From contig JAQUVM010000004.1 in assembly GCA_028693355.1 (NCBI GenBank), positions 1-62,960 on the forward strand: DNA of 62,960 nt, given 5' to 3'. Origin of the DNA: Burkholderiales bacterium (GTDB taxonomy: Bacteria > Pseudomonadota > Gammaproteobacteria > Burkholderiales > UBA11063). How positions within the stretch are numbered: position 1 is the stretch's first letter; every line of letters begins with the position of its first letter. Below the pieces are notes generated by a model. The model did no database searches and had not been told where the DNA came from. It was given only the letters and a program-made list of their open reading frames with translations. Positions 1 to 11,275 of this stretch are shown here, one piece after another. The position numbers and the translations under genes were made by a program.

Positions 1-1
1 T

Positions 2-271
2 GTAATGAAATTACAAATTCAAGTTGGAAATGATGGCGTAATTCAAGATGCTAAGTTTAAAACATATGGTTGTGGTTCTGCAATTGCTTCTTCTTCATTG
101 GTGACTGAGTGGCTAAAAGGTAAAACTTTAGATGAGGCGGGTACTATCAAAAATAGTGCTATTGCCGAAGAATTAGAATTGCCACCAGTTAAGATCCATT
201 GTTCAGTATTGGCTGAAGATGCAATTAAAGCGGCGATAGAAGACTATCGTAGCAAGAATAAATCTGCTTAA
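2..271 (+). CDS. iscU: Fe-S cluster scaffold protein IscU (5' truncated by window edge)
   Basis: Protein FKTYGCGSAIASSSLVTEWLKGKTLDEA...LPPVKIHCSVLAEDAIKAAI is the IscU C-terminal part; frame is open to the window edge; iscA follows. Confidence 0.93.
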   Translation, partial: VMKLQIQVGNDGVIQDAKFKTYGCGSAIASSSLVTEWLKGKTLDEAGTIKNSAIAEELELPPVKIHCSVLAEDAIKAAIEDYRSKNKSA

Positions 272-397
272 GTATTTGAATTGCGTATAAACAGTACTGC
301 TGAAAATATAACTATATGTATAAGGATTAGTGCATCAGGATTATTTTTGCATTATGATAATTACAAAATTTAAATAAGTAGACATCGGAGAATTATT

Positions 398-721
398 ATG
401 GCTGTTAGCGCAACAGAAACTGCTGCAACACGCGTCAAAACCTTTTTAGAAAAAAGAGGAAAAGGTATTGGTTTACGTCTTGGGGTGAAAACATCTGGAT
501 GCTCTGGTTTAGCATACAAAATTGAATTTGTAGATGCTGCCAATGAAGAGGATAAATTATTTGAATCTAATGGTATTAATATTTATGTTGATGCTAAGAG
601 TTTGCAATATTTAGATGGGACTGTTCTTGATTATACTAAAGAGGGTGTGCAAGAAGGTTTTAAATTTACCAATCCAAACGTAAAAGATGAGTGTGGTTGT
701 GGTGAAAGTTTCACTATTTAG
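398..721 (+). CDS. iscA: Iron-sulfur cluster assembly protein IscA
   Basis: A-type carrier motifs [13 protein letters not shown] and C-terminal DECGCGESF; upstream GGAG RBS. Confidence 0.95.
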   Translation: MAVSATETAATRVKTFLEKRGKGIGLRLGVKTSGCSGLAYKIEFVDAANEEDKLFESNGINIYVDAKSLQYLDGTVLDYTKEGVQEGFKFTNPNVKDECGCGESFTI

Positions 722-750
722 TATCTTATGTTTATTAGGTGTAATGAATG

Positions 751-778
751 TGCCCCAGATTTATCATGGGGCATTTTG
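751..778 (+). terminator. Hairpin terminator after iscA
   Basis: tgcccca-N9-tggggca followed by tttt. Confidence 0.65.
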
Positions 779-868
779 ATTAAACTAAGGTCACTTTTGG
801 TAAGTAAAAATTTTGTATATATTTATTGAATAAGTTGTTTATAATTTAAAATAGTAAAGTAGTGAGTT

Positions 869-1393
869 ATGTTTGATGAAATTTTAAATAAGAATTATTT
901 CCAATTATTTGGATTAGAGCAAAATTTCGTAATTGATATAGAGCAGTTACAAAATAAAATGCGTGAATTACAAAATATTTATCATCCAGATAATTTTGCA
1001 AATGATCAAGAGTATTTAAATAAAGCTCTAATGATATCAAGCCATATTAATCATGCATATAAGTCCTTACAAGACTCTCAGTTAAGAGCTACTTATTTAT
1101 TAGAGCTAAATGGTGTAGAAGTTGATTTAGTTTATGATACTAAATTTAGTTCAGAGTTTTTGATGGCTCAAATAGAAATTCGTGAGAGAATTGAAGAAGC
1201 TAAAGATGATGAAGATATTGATGAATTAGAAAATCTTGAAACTGAATTAAAAAAAGAGAAACAAAAGTTAGAGCGTGATATTACAGACTTATTTGTTAAT
1301 GAAGAATTTCAAGCAATTATTGAATTAATTAAGCAATTAGCATTTTATAATAAATTATTAATTGTTGTTGATGATAGTATATCATCATTATAA
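869..1393 (+). CDS. hscB: Co-chaperone HscB (J-domain)
   Basis: NYFQLFGLEQNF..., J-domain HPD (IYHPDNFAND), located between iscA and hscA. Confidence 0.93.
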   Translation: MFDEILNKNYFQLFGLEQNFVIDIEQLQNKMRELQNIYHPDNFANDQEYLNKALMISSHINHAYKSLQDSQLRATYLLELNGVEVDLVYDTKFSSEFLMAQIEIRERIEEAKDDEDIDELENLETELKKEKQKLERDITDLFVNEEFQAIIELIKQLAFYNKLLIVVDDSISSL

Positions 1394-1414
1394 AAATATT
1401 GAAAGATAAATAGT

Positions 1415-3292
1415 ATGGCATTATTGCAAATCGCAGAACCAGATATGGCGGGTAATCCTCACCAAAGAAATATAGCAATTGGAATTGATTTAGGAACAAC
1501 AAATTCACTTGTCGCTACAGTAAAAAGTGGTGAAGCATCGGTATTGGTTGATCATGATGGTAGAAAATTAATTCCATCTATAGTGCATTATGGTACTGAT
1601 GAAACTATAGTTGGTAACCAAGCAATTTCATTTAGAGTAGAAGATCCTGCAAATACTATAGTATCGGTAAAGCGTTTTATGGGACGTAGTTTTTCAGACT
1701 TAGATTCTAATATTACTTATCCATATAAATTTATTGCATCAGGTGATAGTATCCAAATCAATACCAGAAATGGTGCAAAAAACCCAGTGCAGATATCAGC
1801 CGACTTATTAAAATATTTACGTGAGATAGCAGTCGAAGCTATGGGTGAAGAGCCTACAGGTGTGGTAATTACGGTACCTGCTTATTTTGATGATGCGCAG
1901 CGTCATGCAACTAAGCAAGCTGGGGAGTTGGCAGGTCTAAATGTTTTGCGACTACTAAATGAGCCGACTGCAGCAGCTATTGCATATGGCTTAGATAGTA
2001 AAAATGAAGGAACTTTTTTAGTTTATGATCTAGGTGGTGGTACTTTTGATGTGTCAATACTTCGTCTAACTAAGGGGGTTTTTGAAGTGCTCTCAGTCAG
2101 TGGAGATACACATCTTGGTGGAGATGATTTTGATCATCGTTTATTTTGTCATATTTTAGAAAAGTGTGCATTATCGCAATTAAATGATAGTGATAGCACA
2201 TTGCTCTTAATGAAGGCAAAGTCAATTAAAGAACAGCTTACATTGTCTGATCGAGCATCTTTTAATGTAGTGTTATCTTGTAAGAAAATAGTTAATTTTT
2301 CAATTACTCGTCATGAATTTGAGGAGATAATGTTAAAGCTTGTACAAAAAACATTATTACCAGTAAAGAAAGCATTGCGTGATGCAAAGCTAGATAAAGA
2401 TGAAATTAATGAAATTGTAATGGTTGGCGGTTCAACTCGGATGTTGTTAGTTCGTCAAGTAATTCGTGAGTTTTTTAATAAAGAGCCACTTACTTCTATT
2501 AACCCTGATGAAGTAGTTGCAATTGGTGCTAGTATACAAGCGGATGTTTTAGTTGGTAATAAAAAAGACGATGATTGGTTATTGTTAGATGTAACTCCTT
2601 TATCGCTTGGCGTTGAAACTATGGGAGGTTTAGTTGAAAAAATTATCCCGCGTAATTCTACGTTGCCAATCGCTAGAGCTCAAGATTTTACAACATATAA
2701 AGATGGCCAAACTGCAATGACTATACATGTTTTGCAAGGAGAGCGTGAATTAGTAAAAGACTGTCGTTCTTTAGCAAAATTTACTTTGCGCGGAATCCCT
2801 CCTATGGTGGCAGGACAAGCTAGAATTCGTATTACTTATCAAATTGATGCTGATGGATTGCTATCAGTAAGTGCAAAAGAAATGGTAACTGGAGTTAGTA
2901 GTTCAATTGAAGTTAAGCCTAGCTTTGGTTTAAATGATGGTGATATTGGCAAAATGCTACAAGAGTCAATTACTAATGCTGGTATTGATATTGAGGCTAG
3001 ATTGTATCAAGAAGCTATAGTTGATGCTAATGCCATTTTAGACTCTGTTGAGAAGGCTTTATTTGCTGATAGTGACTTGTTAGAAGAGTTGGAGTTATCT
3101 AAAATTAATAATTCTTGTTTAAAGTTAAAAATTGCAATAGCAAAACCTGTGGACAATTATAGATCTTCAAGTGAGTCTTTAAAGCATCTAGTTGAAGAAC
3201 TAAATCATGTTAGTAGTGATTTTGCAAATATACGTATGGATAGAGCTATTAATAAGGCTTTTTCTGGTAAAAAAGTTAGTGATCTGGAATAA
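1415..3292 (+). CDS. hscA: Fe-S assembly Hsp70 chaperone HscA
   Basis: Hsp70 motifs [34 protein letters not shown]; isc context. Confidence 0.95.
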   Translation: MALLQIAEPDMAGNPHQRNIAIGIDLGTTNSLVATVKSGEASVLVDHDGRKLIPSIVHYGTDETIVGNQAISFRVEDPANTIVSVKRFMGRSFSDLDSNITYPYKFIASGDSIQINTRNGAKNPVQISADLLKYLREIAVEAMGEEPTGVVITVPAYFDDAQRHATKQAGELAGLNVLRLLNEPTAAAIAYGLDSKNEGTFLVYDLGGGTFDVSILRLTKGVFEVLSVSGDTHLGGDDFDHRLFCHILEKCALSQLNDSDSTLLLMKAKSIKEQLTLSDRASFNVVLSCKKIVNFSITRHEFEEIMLKLVQKTLLPVKKALRDAKLDKDEINEIVMVGGSTRMLLVRQVIREFFNKEPLTSINPDEVVAIGASIQADVLVGNKKDDDWLLLDVTPLSLGVETMGGLVEKIIPRNSTLPIARAQDFTTYKDGQTAMTIHVLQGERELVKDCRSLAKFTLRGIPPMVAGQARIRITYQIDADGLLSVSAKEMVTGVSSSIEVKPSFGLNDGDIGKMLQESITNAGIDIEARLYQEAIVDANAILDSVEKALFADSDLLEELELSKINNSCLKLKIAIAKPVDNYRSSSESLKHLVEELNHVSSDFANIRMDRAINKAFSGKKVSDLE

Positions 3293-3316
3293 TTAACCTT
3301 TAGAACGTGGGTATTT

Positions 3317-3350
3317 AAAAATAGCACCTTATTAATAGGTGCTATTTTTT
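3317..3350 (+). terminator. Intrinsic terminator after hscA
   Basis: aaaatagcacct-tattaat-aggtgctatttttt perfect stem with T tract. Confidence 0.85.
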
Positions 3351-3441
3351 GTAGATTATTACAGTAAATTAATTATTTATAATATAATTTTGGCATTATT
3401 TTTATAAATTGTAATTATATAACTAGGGAATTGTTTAATAT

Positions 3442-4974
3442 ATGAAATATAATGTTTTTTTATTGTCTATTTTATGTGTTATTAGTAATAATATTTTTGC
3501 TACAGAGTTATCTTCGTCTGAAAGCGGTACTATTAGTAATAAAAAGTTGCATTCAGTTCAATATAATTTAGCCGAGAGTCATGATTTTTATATTGATCAG
3601 TGCGCTCGTGATGAAAATGGTATTTGTATTCCAATTTCTTATCATGAGCAATATATTTCTCCTAATCACTATCCTCAAAATCCTTATGGCTATATGATTA
3701 GTGGTGGTGGAACTAGAGTTCTGACAGAGAGTGATAATGCAAAAAGTAACTGGAGTAAATTTTTTACCAATGGTACGTATAATGTATTTACGGGTGCAGC
3801 ATCAGGGATGTTAAATCCTTATAATATAAACTATGCTTATGGCGGTAATGTTTTTATGCAATCAGGGCACGTTAATAATTTTTCGGTGGGTGGTGCTTTT
3901 GAGGTTATTAATCCTTTTTTACAGCCGGATAAGAGGTATTTAACTGGCGATATTTCATATTATATGTTACCAAATTCACAAGTTGTAACACCATCTCAGT
4001 TATTTGTTGAGTATCAAATACCAGACACATTTCAAGTAGATGCTGGTTGGATTTTTATACAGACGCCATGGATGAATTCTTATGATGATGCAATGCTCGT
4101 GACTGCACCTTACCAAGGCGTATTAGCTAATTATCAATTATCTAATAATTGGCGTTTAACCGGTGTTGCTAGTAATGGCTATGAAATATTTGGTAATACA
4201 TCATTTGGTGGTGATACTTATTATAATGATAAATATGGAAACTTTCGTTCGCCATATAATGGTTCAAGCCCAATTACGGGTAATATGTCTACTAATGGTA
4301 GCTATGCACTAGGTGCTGTATATCATCCTAGTGAAGACTACAAGTTAAATCTTTGGGCTTATACTTTTGAAAATTATGCCAATACCATATACGGAGATTC
4401 AGAGTATGAGTTTCATGTGAATCCAGTTAATAAGTTTAATGTTGGTGTTCAAATTGGTAACCAAAATACTATAGGTTTAGGTAGTCATACCATTCCTTAT
4501 GTTGCTGGGGATGGCTCGGTAAATAGTTATTTATATGGTGCTAAGATTGGATATAGTTTTGATGATTGGTTAAATGCTGAAATTTCATACGATAGCATGT
4601 TTGGACCAAATAACTCATTTTATGGTGGTGGATTTGTTTCTCCATATTCATTCACTGTAGTAAATGATCCATTGTACACATCTGGTCTTGGTGCTGGTAT
4701 GATCGAGCAAGGTGGCGGTAATTCATACAGAGGTGCTTTAACATTTAAACCTTTTCCAAGTGATAGTAAGTCAAAAATTGAAATCGCATACGAGCAATTT
4801 AATACTATAAATCCATTGCAAGAGTATGATTTTGATTTTAAATGGGTTCCTAATAGCGGGCCTCGCGGTTTAATTGTCCATTTTGAAGGCGATTATGCTT
4901 TGGCTCCTAAAACTAATTCGATGGATGGTGGTAGCTTTATCTACATGGAGACTATGCTTAGTTATACTTATTAA
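3442..4974 (+). CDS. Outer-membrane porin-like protein (OprD-like)
   Basis: Signal peptide, aromatic/Gly-rich alternating beta-strand pattern, C-terminal METMLSYTY ending in aromatic residue. Confidence 0.6.
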   Translation: MKYNVFLLSILCVISNNIFATELSSSESGTISNKKLHSVQYNLAESHDFYIDQCARDENGICIPISYHEQYISPNHYPQNPYGYMISGGGTRVLTESDNAKSNWSKFFTNGTYNVFTGAASGMLNPYNINYAYGGNVFMQSGHVNNFSVGGAFEVINPFLQPDKRYLTGDISYYMLPNSQVVTPSQLFVEYQIPDTFQVDAGWIFIQTPWMNSYDDAMLVTAPYQGVLANYQLSNNWRLTGVASNGYEIFGNTSFGGDTYYNDKYGNFRSPYNGSSPITGNMSTNGSYALGAVYHPSEDYKLNLWAYTFENYANTIYGDSEYEFHVNPVNKFNVGVQIGNQNTIGLGSHTIPYVAGDGSVNSYLYGAKIGYSFDDWLNAEISYDSMFGPNNSFYGGGFVSPYSFTVVNDPLYTSGLGAGMIEQGGGNSYRGALTFKPFPSDSKSKIEIAYEQFNTINPLQEYDFDFKWVPNSGPRGLIVHFEGDYALAPKTNSMDGGSFIYMETMLSYTY

Positions 4975-5005
4975 AAGTATTGAACTTTTATATTTTGATT
5001 ATGTT

Positions 5006-5034
5006 GGTCTATTAATAAAAAATAGACCTTCTTT
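5006..5034 (+). terminator. Probable terminator after porin
   Basis: ggtctatt-N7-aatagacc followed by ttcttt. Confidence 0.6.
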
Positions 5035-5086
5035 AATTTATATATTGTTATATACCATCTTATCATCCTGAAACTTAAGATAGTAA

Positions 5087-5116
5087 TTGCAATATGTTTA
5101 GTGAGTGTGTTATAAT
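5087..5116 (+). promoter_or_regulatory. Putative sigma70 promoter upstream of rplC
   Basis: TTGCAA -18 nt- TATAAT, about 100 nt upstream of rplC. Confidence 0.6.
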
Positions 5117-5217
5117 TACGTCCCTATTATCTATATTTGGGATGATAGTGTATTGGTCAATTGTAACCAAGCTGCCGTCATTCGGCGGTGGTGTATAATA
5201 ATAAGAAAGGTAACAAA

Positions 5218-5862
5218 ATGAGTCTAGGATTATTAGGTCAAAAGCTTGGTATGACTCGTATTTTCGCGGAAGATGGTTCGTCAATCCCTGTAACGGTATT
5301 GTCAGTATCTGCTAATCGCGTTGTACAAGTTAAAACTGTAGCAACAGACGGATATGATTCAGTTCAAGTGACTTTTGGAGCTAAAAAAGCTAATCGCGTA
5401 AATAAAGCGTCAAAAGGTCACTATGCAAAAGCTGGTGTTGAAGCTGGTATTGCACTACATGAATTTCCTTTAACTGCTGAAGAAGTTGCAAACTTCCAAC
5501 CAGGTTCTACTTTAACAGTAGAAATTTTCTCAGCTGGGCAATCAGTTGATGTAACTGGTACTTCAAAAGGTAAAGGCTTTGCTGGTGCTATTAAGCGTCA
5601 TAATTTCTCATCAAACCGTGCTTCACATGGTAACTCTGTATCTCATAACGCTCCAGGTTCTATTGGTCAGCGTCAAGATCCAGGTCGTGTATTCCCAGGT
5701 AAGAGAATGGCTGGTCATTTAGGTAATGTTCAAGTAACTACACAAAATCTAGAAGTAGTGCGTGTTGATGCTGAACGTGGATTACTATTGATAAAAGGTG
5801 CTGTACCGGGTTCTAGAGGCGGTAACGTTATTGTTAGCCCAAGTGTGAAGGTAGGTGCATAA
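5218..5862 (+). CDS. rplC: 50S ribosomal protein L3
   Basis: [20 protein letters not shown]...; start trimmed from ORF 5188 to the ATG with upstream AGAAAGG. Confidence 0.98.
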   Translation: MSLGLLGQKLGMTRIFAEDGSSIPVTVLSVSANRVVQVKTVATDGYDSVQVTFGAKKANRVNKASKGHYAKAGVEAGIALHEFPLTAEEVANFQPGSTLTVEIFSAGQSVDVTGTSKGKGFAGAIKRHNFSSNRASHGNSVSHNAPGSIGQRQDPGRVFPGKRMAGHLGNVQVTTQNLEVVRVDAERGLLLIKGAVPGSRGGNVIVSPSVKVGA

Positions 5863-6494
5863 TGGAATTAAAATTAATCAATGTACAAGGCCAAAATGCA
5901 GGTAATATGCCTGTAAATGAATCGGTTTTTGGTCGTGAATATAATGAAGATTTAGTTCATCAGGTTGTAACAGCATTCTTAGCTAATGCTCGTTCTGGTA
6001 CTCGTAAACAAAAAACACGTAGTGAAGTTGCTCACTCTACAAAAAAACCTTGGAGACAAAAAGGTACAGGACGTGCTCGTTCTGGTACTACAGCTTCTCC
6101 AGTTTGGCGTAGTGGTGGTCGTGCTTTCCCTAATACACCTGATGAGAATTTCTCACATAAAGTAAATCGTAAAATGTACCGTGCAGGTATGGCAGCTATA
6201 TTATCTAAATTAGTTGCAGATGATCGTTTAGTTGTTACAAGTGAATTTAATATTGATTCACCTAAAACTAAATCTTTTATATCAGCATTAAATAATATGT
6301 CATTAGCGAATGAGAAGACAGTATTGGTAGTAGTTGATGAATTAACTGAAAATGTATACTACGCTTCACGTAATTTACCAACAGTTCTAGTTTTAGAAGC
6401 TCACCAAATTGATCCATACACTTTATTGCGTTGTAATAAAGTTGTATTTACTCAAAAGGCTATTGAACAAGTAGAGGGGCAATTCTCATGCTAA
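5862..6494 (+). CDS. rplD: 50S ribosomal protein L4
   Basis: [23 protein letters not shown]...[11 protein letters not shown]4 signature. Confidence 0.98.
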   Translation: MELKLINVQGQNAGNMPVNESVFGREYNEDLVHQVVTAFLANARSGTRKQKTRSEVAHSTKKPWRQKGTGRARSGTTASPVWRSGGRAFPNTPDENFSHKVNRKMYRAGMAAILSKLVADDRLVVTSEFNIDSPKTKSFISALNNMSLANEKTVLVVVDELTENVYYASRNLPTVLVLEAHQIDPYTLLRCNKVVFTQKAIEQVEGQFSC

Positions 6495-6787
6495 AAATGG
6501 ATTTATATAACGTATTAATTTCTCCTGTAGTTACAGAGAAAGCTAATAATGTAGCAGAGAAACATGGACAAGTTGTGTTCAAAGTATTGCCTCAGGCTAC
6601 AAAACAAGAGATTAAAGCTGCTTTTGAATTGGCATTTAATGCTGAAGTTTCTTCAGTACGTGTATCAAACACAAAGGGTAAAGCAAAACGATTTGGTCGT
6701 TTTTCTGGACGCCGTGCTAATTGGAAAAAAGCTTATATCAGTTTGAAACCAGGTCAAGATTTTGACTTAGCTGCAAATCAGAAGTAA
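6488..6787 (+). CDS. rplW: 50S ribosomal protein L23
   Basis: [18 protein letters not shown]..., operon position. Confidence 0.97.
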   Translation: MLKMDLYNVLISPVVTEKANNVAEKHGQVVFKVLPQATKQEIKAAFELAFNAEVSSVRVSNTKGKAKRFGRFSGRRANWKKAYISLKPGQDFDLAANQK

Positions 6788-6802
6788 TAGGAGTATTATT
6801 AC

Positions 6803-7630
6803 ATGGCTATTATTAAATTAAAACCTACAACGCCTGGTCAACGTGGTGTTGTTAAGGTAGTTACTCCAGGATTACATAAAGGTAAACCTTTTGCTGCTTT
6901 GTTAGAAAAGCAAACTCGTGGATCTGGGCGTAATCATCATGGTCGTATTACTGTTCGTCATAAAGGTGGCGGTCATAAACAGCATTACCGTATCGTTGAT
7001 TTCAAACGTAATAAATTAAATATTCCAGCTACAGTAGAGCGTATTGAGTATGATCCTAATCGTACTGCGCATATTGCTTTATTGTGCTATGCTGATGGTG
7101 AGCGTTGTTATATCGTTGCTCCTAAAGGTTTAGAAGCTGGTCAAACAGTAATTTCTAGTAGCGGAGCTCCAATCAAAGTTGGTAATACGTTGCCATTAAG
7201 AAATATTCCTATTGGTACGACTGTTCACTGTGTAGAAATGAAGCCAGGTAAAGGTGCTCAATTAGCGCGTTCTGCTGGTACATCTGTTCAGTTATTAGGA
7301 CGTGATGGTATTTATGCTCAGTTACGTTTACGTTCTGGTGAAATCCGTAAGGTTCACTTAGATTGCAAAGCAACTGTTGGTGTTGTATCAAATGATGAGC
7401 ATAGCTTACGCCAATATGGTAAAGCTGGTGTGAAACGTTGGTTAGGTATTCGTCCTACAGTACGTGGTGTTGCAATGAATCCTGTAGATCATCCACATGG
7501 TGGTGGTGAAGGTAAAACAGCGGCAGGTATGGATCCAGTTTCACCTTGGGGTCAAAAAACTAAAGGCTTCAAGACTCGTAAAAACAAGCGTACTGATAAT
7601 ATGATTATCCGTGATCGTCGTCGTAAATAA
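6803..7630 (+). CDS. rplB: 50S ribosomal protein L2
   Basis: [11 protein letters not shown]..., [11 protein letters not shown]-like and [14 protein letters not shown] motifs. Confidence 0.98.
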   Translation: MAIIKLKPTTPGQRGVVKVVTPGLHKGKPFAALLEKQTRGSGRNHHGRITVRHKGGGHKQHYRIVDFKRNKLNIPATVERIEYDPNRTAHIALLCYADGERCYIVAPKGLEAGQTVISSSGAPIKVGNTLPLRNIPIGTTVHCVEMKPGKGAQLARSAGTSVQLLGRDGIYAQLRLRSGEIRKVHLDCKATVGVVSNDEHSLRQYGKAGVKRWLGIRPTVRGVAMNPVDHPHGGGEGKTAAGMDPVSPWGQKTKGFKTRKNKRTDNMIIRDRRRK

Positions 7631-7646
7631 TAGATAAGGAATAATA

Positions 7647-7922
7647 ATGGCTCGTTCATTGAAAAAAGGTCCTTTTATAGACCATCACTTAGTAAATAAA
7701 GTGTTAACGGCGGTAGAAAAGAATGATAAGCGTCCTATTAAAACATGGTCACGTCGTTCTACAATTTTACCTGAAATGATTGGTTTAACAATCGCTGTAC
7801 ATAACGGTCGTGCTCATGTGCCAGTTTATATTACTGACAATATGGTAGGTCATAAATTGGGTGAGTTCTCGTTAACTCGTACATTTAAAGGCCATGCAGC
7901 TGATAAAAAAGCTAAACGCTAA
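7647..7922 (+). CDS. rpsS: 30S ribosomal protein S19
   Basis: [15 protein letters not shown]...[15 protein letters not shown]. Confidence 0.98.
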   Translation: MARSLKKGPFIDHHLVNKVLTAVEKNDKRPIKTWSRRSTILPEMIGLTIAVHNGRAHVPVYITDNMVGHKLGEFSLTRTFKGHAADKKAKR

Positions 7923-7933
7923 GGAGTTATAAG

Positions 7934-8263
7934 ATGTTAGTTAAAGCTCAAGCAAAAAACATTCGTGTTTCTGCGCAAAAAGCACGTTTAGTTGCTGATT
8001 TGGTTCGTGGTGTTCCTGTAGCGCGTGCTCTAAATATATTGACTTTCAGCACTAAAAAATCTGCTGGAATAGTTAAAAAAGCATTAGAGTCGGCTATTGC
8101 AAATGCAGAACATAATGAAGGTGCTGATATTGATGCACTTAAAGTAAAAGAAATCTACGTTGATAAAGGCGCTAGTTTAAAACGCTTTACTGCACGTGCT
8201 AAAGGCCGTGGTAGTAAAATTGAAAAACAAACATGCCATATCAATGTAGTGGTTGGTTATTAA
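7934..8263 (+). CDS. rplV: 50S ribosomal protein L22
   Basis: [22 protein letters not shown]...[20 protein letters not shown]. Confidence 0.98.
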   Translation: MLVKAQAKNIRVSAQKARLVADLVRGVPVARALNILTFSTKKSAGIVKKALESAIANAEHNEGADIDALKVKEIYVDKGASLKRFTARAKGRGSKIEKQTCHINVVVGY

Positions 8264-8275
8264 TAGGAGATCATC

Positions 8276-9022
8276 ATGGGACAAAAGATAGACCCTCGTG
8301 GTTTTAGATTGGCAATTACAAAGGATTGGTCTTCTCGCTGGTTTGCAAATAATCAATCATTTGCTTCTAATTTAGAAGAAGATATCAAAATTCGTGAATA
8401 TTTGGTAAAAAAAGTTGGTCGCCGTGCTGCTGTTGGTCGTGTTGTTATTGAACGCCCAGCAAAAAGCATTAAAGTGACAGTATTTACTGCTCGCCCTGGT
8501 GTTATCATCGGTAAAAAAGGTGAGGGTATTGAACAGCTGAAAAAAGAATTACAAAAGTTTACAAGTGTTCCTCTTCATGTAAATGTTGAAGAAATTCGTA
8601 AACCAGAGTTAAATGCTCAAATCGTAGCAGATCAAGTTGCACAACAATTGGAAAAGCGTGTAGCTTTCCGTCGTGCAATGAAGCGTTCTATGCAGTCAGC
8701 TATGAAATTAGGTGCAGAAGGTATCAAAATTGAAACATCTGGACGTTTAAATGGTATCGAGATTGCTCGTAGTGAGTGGTATCGTGAAGGTCGTGTGCCT
8801 CTTCATACTTTACGTGCTGATGTGGAATATTCTACAGCTGAAGCGTTGACAACTTATGGTATTATTGGTGTTAAAGTTTGGATTTACAAAGGTGACATCA
8901 ATACAAATAAGAATAAATTCTTCAAATCATCTAATGAAGATGATAAAAAAGCGAATAGAAAACCTAACAGTAAAAAACCTGCTCCTAGAAAAAGAAAGGT
9001 AGAAAAAGATGTTATCGCCTAA
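8276..9022 (+). CDS. rpsC: 30S ribosomal protein S3
   Basis: [12 protein letters not shown]..., KH motif [10 protein letters not shown]; Lys-rich C-terminal tail. Confidence 0.98.
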   Translation: MGQKIDPRGFRLAITKDWSSRWFANNQSFASNLEEDIKIREYLVKKVGRRAAVGRVVIERPAKSIKVTVFTARPGVIIGKKGEGIEQLKKELQKFTSVPLHVNVEEIRKPELNAQIVADQVAQQLEKRVAFRRAMKRSMQSAMKLGAEGIKIETSGRLNGIEIARSEWYREGRVPLHTLRADVEYSTAEALTTYGIIGVKVWIYKGDINTNKNKFFKSSNEDDKKANRKPNSKKPAPRKRKVEKDVIA

Positions 9023-9425
9023 TCGTTTGAAATACCGTAAAGTACAAAAGGGTCGTAATAAAGGACTAGCTACTCGTGGTAACAAAGTTAATTTTGGTGA
9101 ATTTGGTTTAAAATCTGTAGAGCGTGGTCGTATGACAGCTCGTCAGATCGAGGCTGCTCGTCGTGCTATGACTCGTCACATTAAACGTGGTGGTCGTGTA
9201 TGGATTCGTGTATTCCCTGATAAACCAATTTCTAAAAAACCTGCTGAAGTTCGTATGGGTGGAGGAAAAGGTTCTCCTGAGTACTTCGTAGCTGAAATTC
9301 AACCAGGTAAAATGTTATACGAAATGGATGGGGTGAGTGAAGAGCTTGCTCGTCAAGCATTTAGACTTGCAGCTGCTAAGTTGCCATTTAAAACAACATT
9401 TGTAATTAGACAGGTAGGTGCATAA
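9009..9425 (+). CDS. rplP: 50S ribosomal protein L16
   Basis: [19 protein letters not shown]...[28 protein letters not shown]. Confidence 0.98.
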   Translation: MLSPNRLKYRKVQKGRNKGLATRGNKVNFGEFGLKSVERGRMTARQIEAARRAMTRHIKRGGRVWIRVFPDKPISKKPAEVRMGGGKGSPEYFVAEIQPGKMLYEMDGVSEELARQAFRLAAAKLPFKTTFVIRQVGA

Positions 9426-9426
9426 G

Positions 9427-9612
9427 ATGACTAATGTAGAATTAAGAACGAAATCAGTAGAAGAGTTAAATTCTGAATTAGAAGCTCTATTGAAATCACA
9501 CTTCTCTTTACGTATGCAAGTTGCTATGCAACAACTTACTAAGACAAGTGATATTCGTAAAGTGCGTCGTGATATCGCACGTGTTAGAACTATTTTACGT
9601 GAAAAGGCTTAA
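9427..9612 (+). CDS. rpmC: 50S ribosomal protein L29
   Basis: [17 protein letters not shown]..., operon position; ATG at 9427 chosen. Confidence 0.95.
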   Translation: MTNVELRTKSVEELNSELEALLKSHFSLRMQVAMQQLTKTSDIRKVRRDIARVRTILREKA

Positions 9613-9617
9613 TTGTT

Positions 9618-9866
9618 ATGACTAAAGTTGTTCGTACGTTAATTGGTAAAGTAGTTAGCGATAGCCGCGATAAGACTGTTTCAATTTTAATTGAACGTCG
9701 TGTTAAACATCCTTTATATGGCAAAATCATCAAGAAGTTTACTAAGTATCAAGCTCATGATGAAAATAATCAATATAAAGTTGGTGATATTGTAGTTATT
9801 GTTGAAACTAAGCCAGTTTCAAAAACTAAATCTTGGGCTGTTCAATCTTTGGTTGATAAAGCTTAA
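9618..9866 (+). CDS. rpsQ: 30S ribosomal protein S17
   Basis: [34 protein letters not shown]. Confidence 0.97.
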   Translation: MTKVVRTLIGKVVSDSRDKTVSILIERRVKHPLYGKIIKKFTKYQAHDENNQYKVGDIVVIVETKPVSKTKSWAVQSLVDKA

Positions 9867-9892
9867 GTATAATTTTTATTTTTAAAAATTAT

Positions 9893-9921
9893 TTGCATAA
9901 GGGTGCGGTTAATGTTATAAT
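9893..9921 (+). promoter_or_regulatory. Putative sigma70 promoter of the spc section (upstream of rplN)
   Basis: TTGCAT -17 nt- TATAAT, with the -10 inside the loop of the aagggtgcg...cgcaccctt hairpin (9899-9930). Confidence 0.65.
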
Positions 9922-10017
9922 CGCACCCTTAACTATTATTAGTGTCTAGTAGTCCGAATCTTTCGGACCCAATACTGGCCGTTTGCGTAACGTGTTAAGT
10001 TGGAAAGGGAAATCAAT

Positions 10018-10386
10018 ATGATTCAAATGCAAACAAAATTGGATGTTGCAGATAATACAGGTGCACGCTCTGTTCAGTGTATCAAAGTATTAGGCGGTTC
10101 AAAGCGTCGCTATGCAAGCGTTGGTGATATCATTAAGGTGACTATCAAAGATGCTGCTCCACGCGGTCGTGTAAAAAAAGGTGATGTTTATAATGCCGTA
10201 GTAGTGCGTACAGCAAAAGGTGTACGTCGTGCTGATGGTTCATTAGTAAAATTTGATAACAATGCAGCTGTGTTGTTAAACGCTAAATTGGAGCCTATCG
10301 GTACTCGTATCTTTGGTCCAGTGACTCGTGAATTACGTACAGAAAAATTCATGAAAATCGTTTCACTAGCTCCAGAAGTAATTTAA
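10018..10386 (+). CDS. rplN: 50S ribosomal protein L14
   Basis: [33 protein letters not shown]. Confidence 0.98.
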   Translation: MIQMQTKLDVADNTGARSVQCIKVLGGSKRRYASVGDIIKVTIKDAAPRGRVKKGDVYNAVVVRTAKGVRRADGSLVKFDNNAAVLLNAKLEPIGTRIFGPVTRELRTEKFMKIVSLAPEVI

Positions 10387-10397
10387 GGTGGGTGACA

Positions 10398-10712
10398 ATG
10401 AGAAAAATTCGTAAAGGTGATGAAGTCATCGTTATCGCTGGTAAAGATAAGGGTAAAATTGCACAAGTTCAACAAGTTGTTGCAGATGGGCAAAAAATTA
10501 TCATTGATGGCGTTAATGTAGTTAAAAAACATGTTCGTCCTAATCCTATGAAAAACATTCAAGGTGGGATTGAATCTAAAAATATGCCGATTGATATTTC
10601 AAACGTGGCTATTTACAATTCTGAAACTAAAAAAGCTGATCGCATTGGCTTTAAAGTTGAAGGTGGTGAAAAAGTTCGTGTTTTTAAATCAAATGGCAAA
10701 GTTGTAAGTTAA
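10398..10712 (+). CDS. rplX: 50S ribosomal protein L24
   Basis: [24 protein letters not shown] (KOW). Confidence 0.97.
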   Translation: MRKIRKGDEVIVIAGKDKGKIAQVQQVVADGQKIIIDGVNVVKKHVRPNPMKNIQGGIESKNMPIDISNVAIYNSETKKADRIGFKVEGGEKVRVFKSNGKVVS

Positions 10713-10726
10713 TTCCGGGGTATAAA

Positions 10727-11263
10727 ATGACAAGATTAAAAGATTTTTATAAAGCTACAGTAGTTCCTGAATTAATGAAACAATTCAACTATGCTTCGAC
10801 AATGGAAGTTCCTCGTATAGAGAAAATCACTTTAAACATCGGTTTGGGTGAAGCTGTTGCGGACAAGAAGGTAATGGAATTTGCATTATCAGATTTAACA
10901 AAAATTGCTGGTCAAAAACCAGTTGTAACTAAGGCGCGTAAATCAATTGCTGGGTTTAAAATCCGTGATGGTTATCCAGTTGGTTGCATGGTGACTTTGC
11001 GTAAAGACAAGATGTATGAATTTTTAGATCGTCTTGTAAATATTGCATTGCCTCGTGTACGTGACTTCCGTGGTTTAAATGGTAAATCATTTGATAAATT
11101 CGGAAATTACAACTTCGGTATTAAAGAACAAATTATTTTCCCTGAAATTGAATACGATAAAATCGATGCTTTACGTGGTATGAATATAACTATCACAACA
11201 TCAGCTAAAAACTCTGATGAAGCTCGTGCTTTATTAAAATTATTCAGTTTCCCAATCAAATAA
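10727..11263 (+). CDS. rplE: 50S ribosomal protein L5
   Basis: [18 protein letters not shown]...[24 protein letters not shown]. Confidence 0.98.
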   Translation: MTRLKDFYKATVVPELMKQFNYASTMEVPRIEKITLNIGLGEAVADKKVMEFALSDLTKIAGQKPVVTKARKSIAGFKIRDGYPVGCMVTLRKDKMYEFLDRLVNIALPRVRDFRGLNGKSFDKFGNYNFGIKEQIIFPEIEYDKIDALRGMNITITTSAKNSDEARALLKLFSFPIK

Positions 11264-11275
11264 GGAAAAAATAAA

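Noticed and set aside
1415-3292. DnaK rather than HscA
   Set aside because: Isc context, size and shorter substrate-binding tail fit HscA.
4874-5071. 65-aa + ORF overlapping the porin 3' end
   Set aside because: Out of frame inside the porin gene and runs through its terminator.
5075-5284. 69-aa minus-strand ORF at the rplC 5' region
   Set aside because: Overlaps promoter, leader and start of rplC; no family resemblance.
6564-6746. 60-aa out-of-frame + ORF inside rplW, and similar in rpsK (16239-16421)
   Set aside because: Alternative frame of confirmed ribosomal protein genes.
7209-7391. 60-aa minus-strand ORF within rplB
   Set aside because: Antisense shadow of a highly expressed gene. 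The similar ORFs at 9108-9302, 12909-13151, 13772-14050, 15541-15774, 23535-23762, 25290-25529, 26529-26729, 27234-27449, 38053-38283, 49907-50095, 51017-51235, 56136-56333, 59345-59659 and 61902-62120 are rejected for the same reason.
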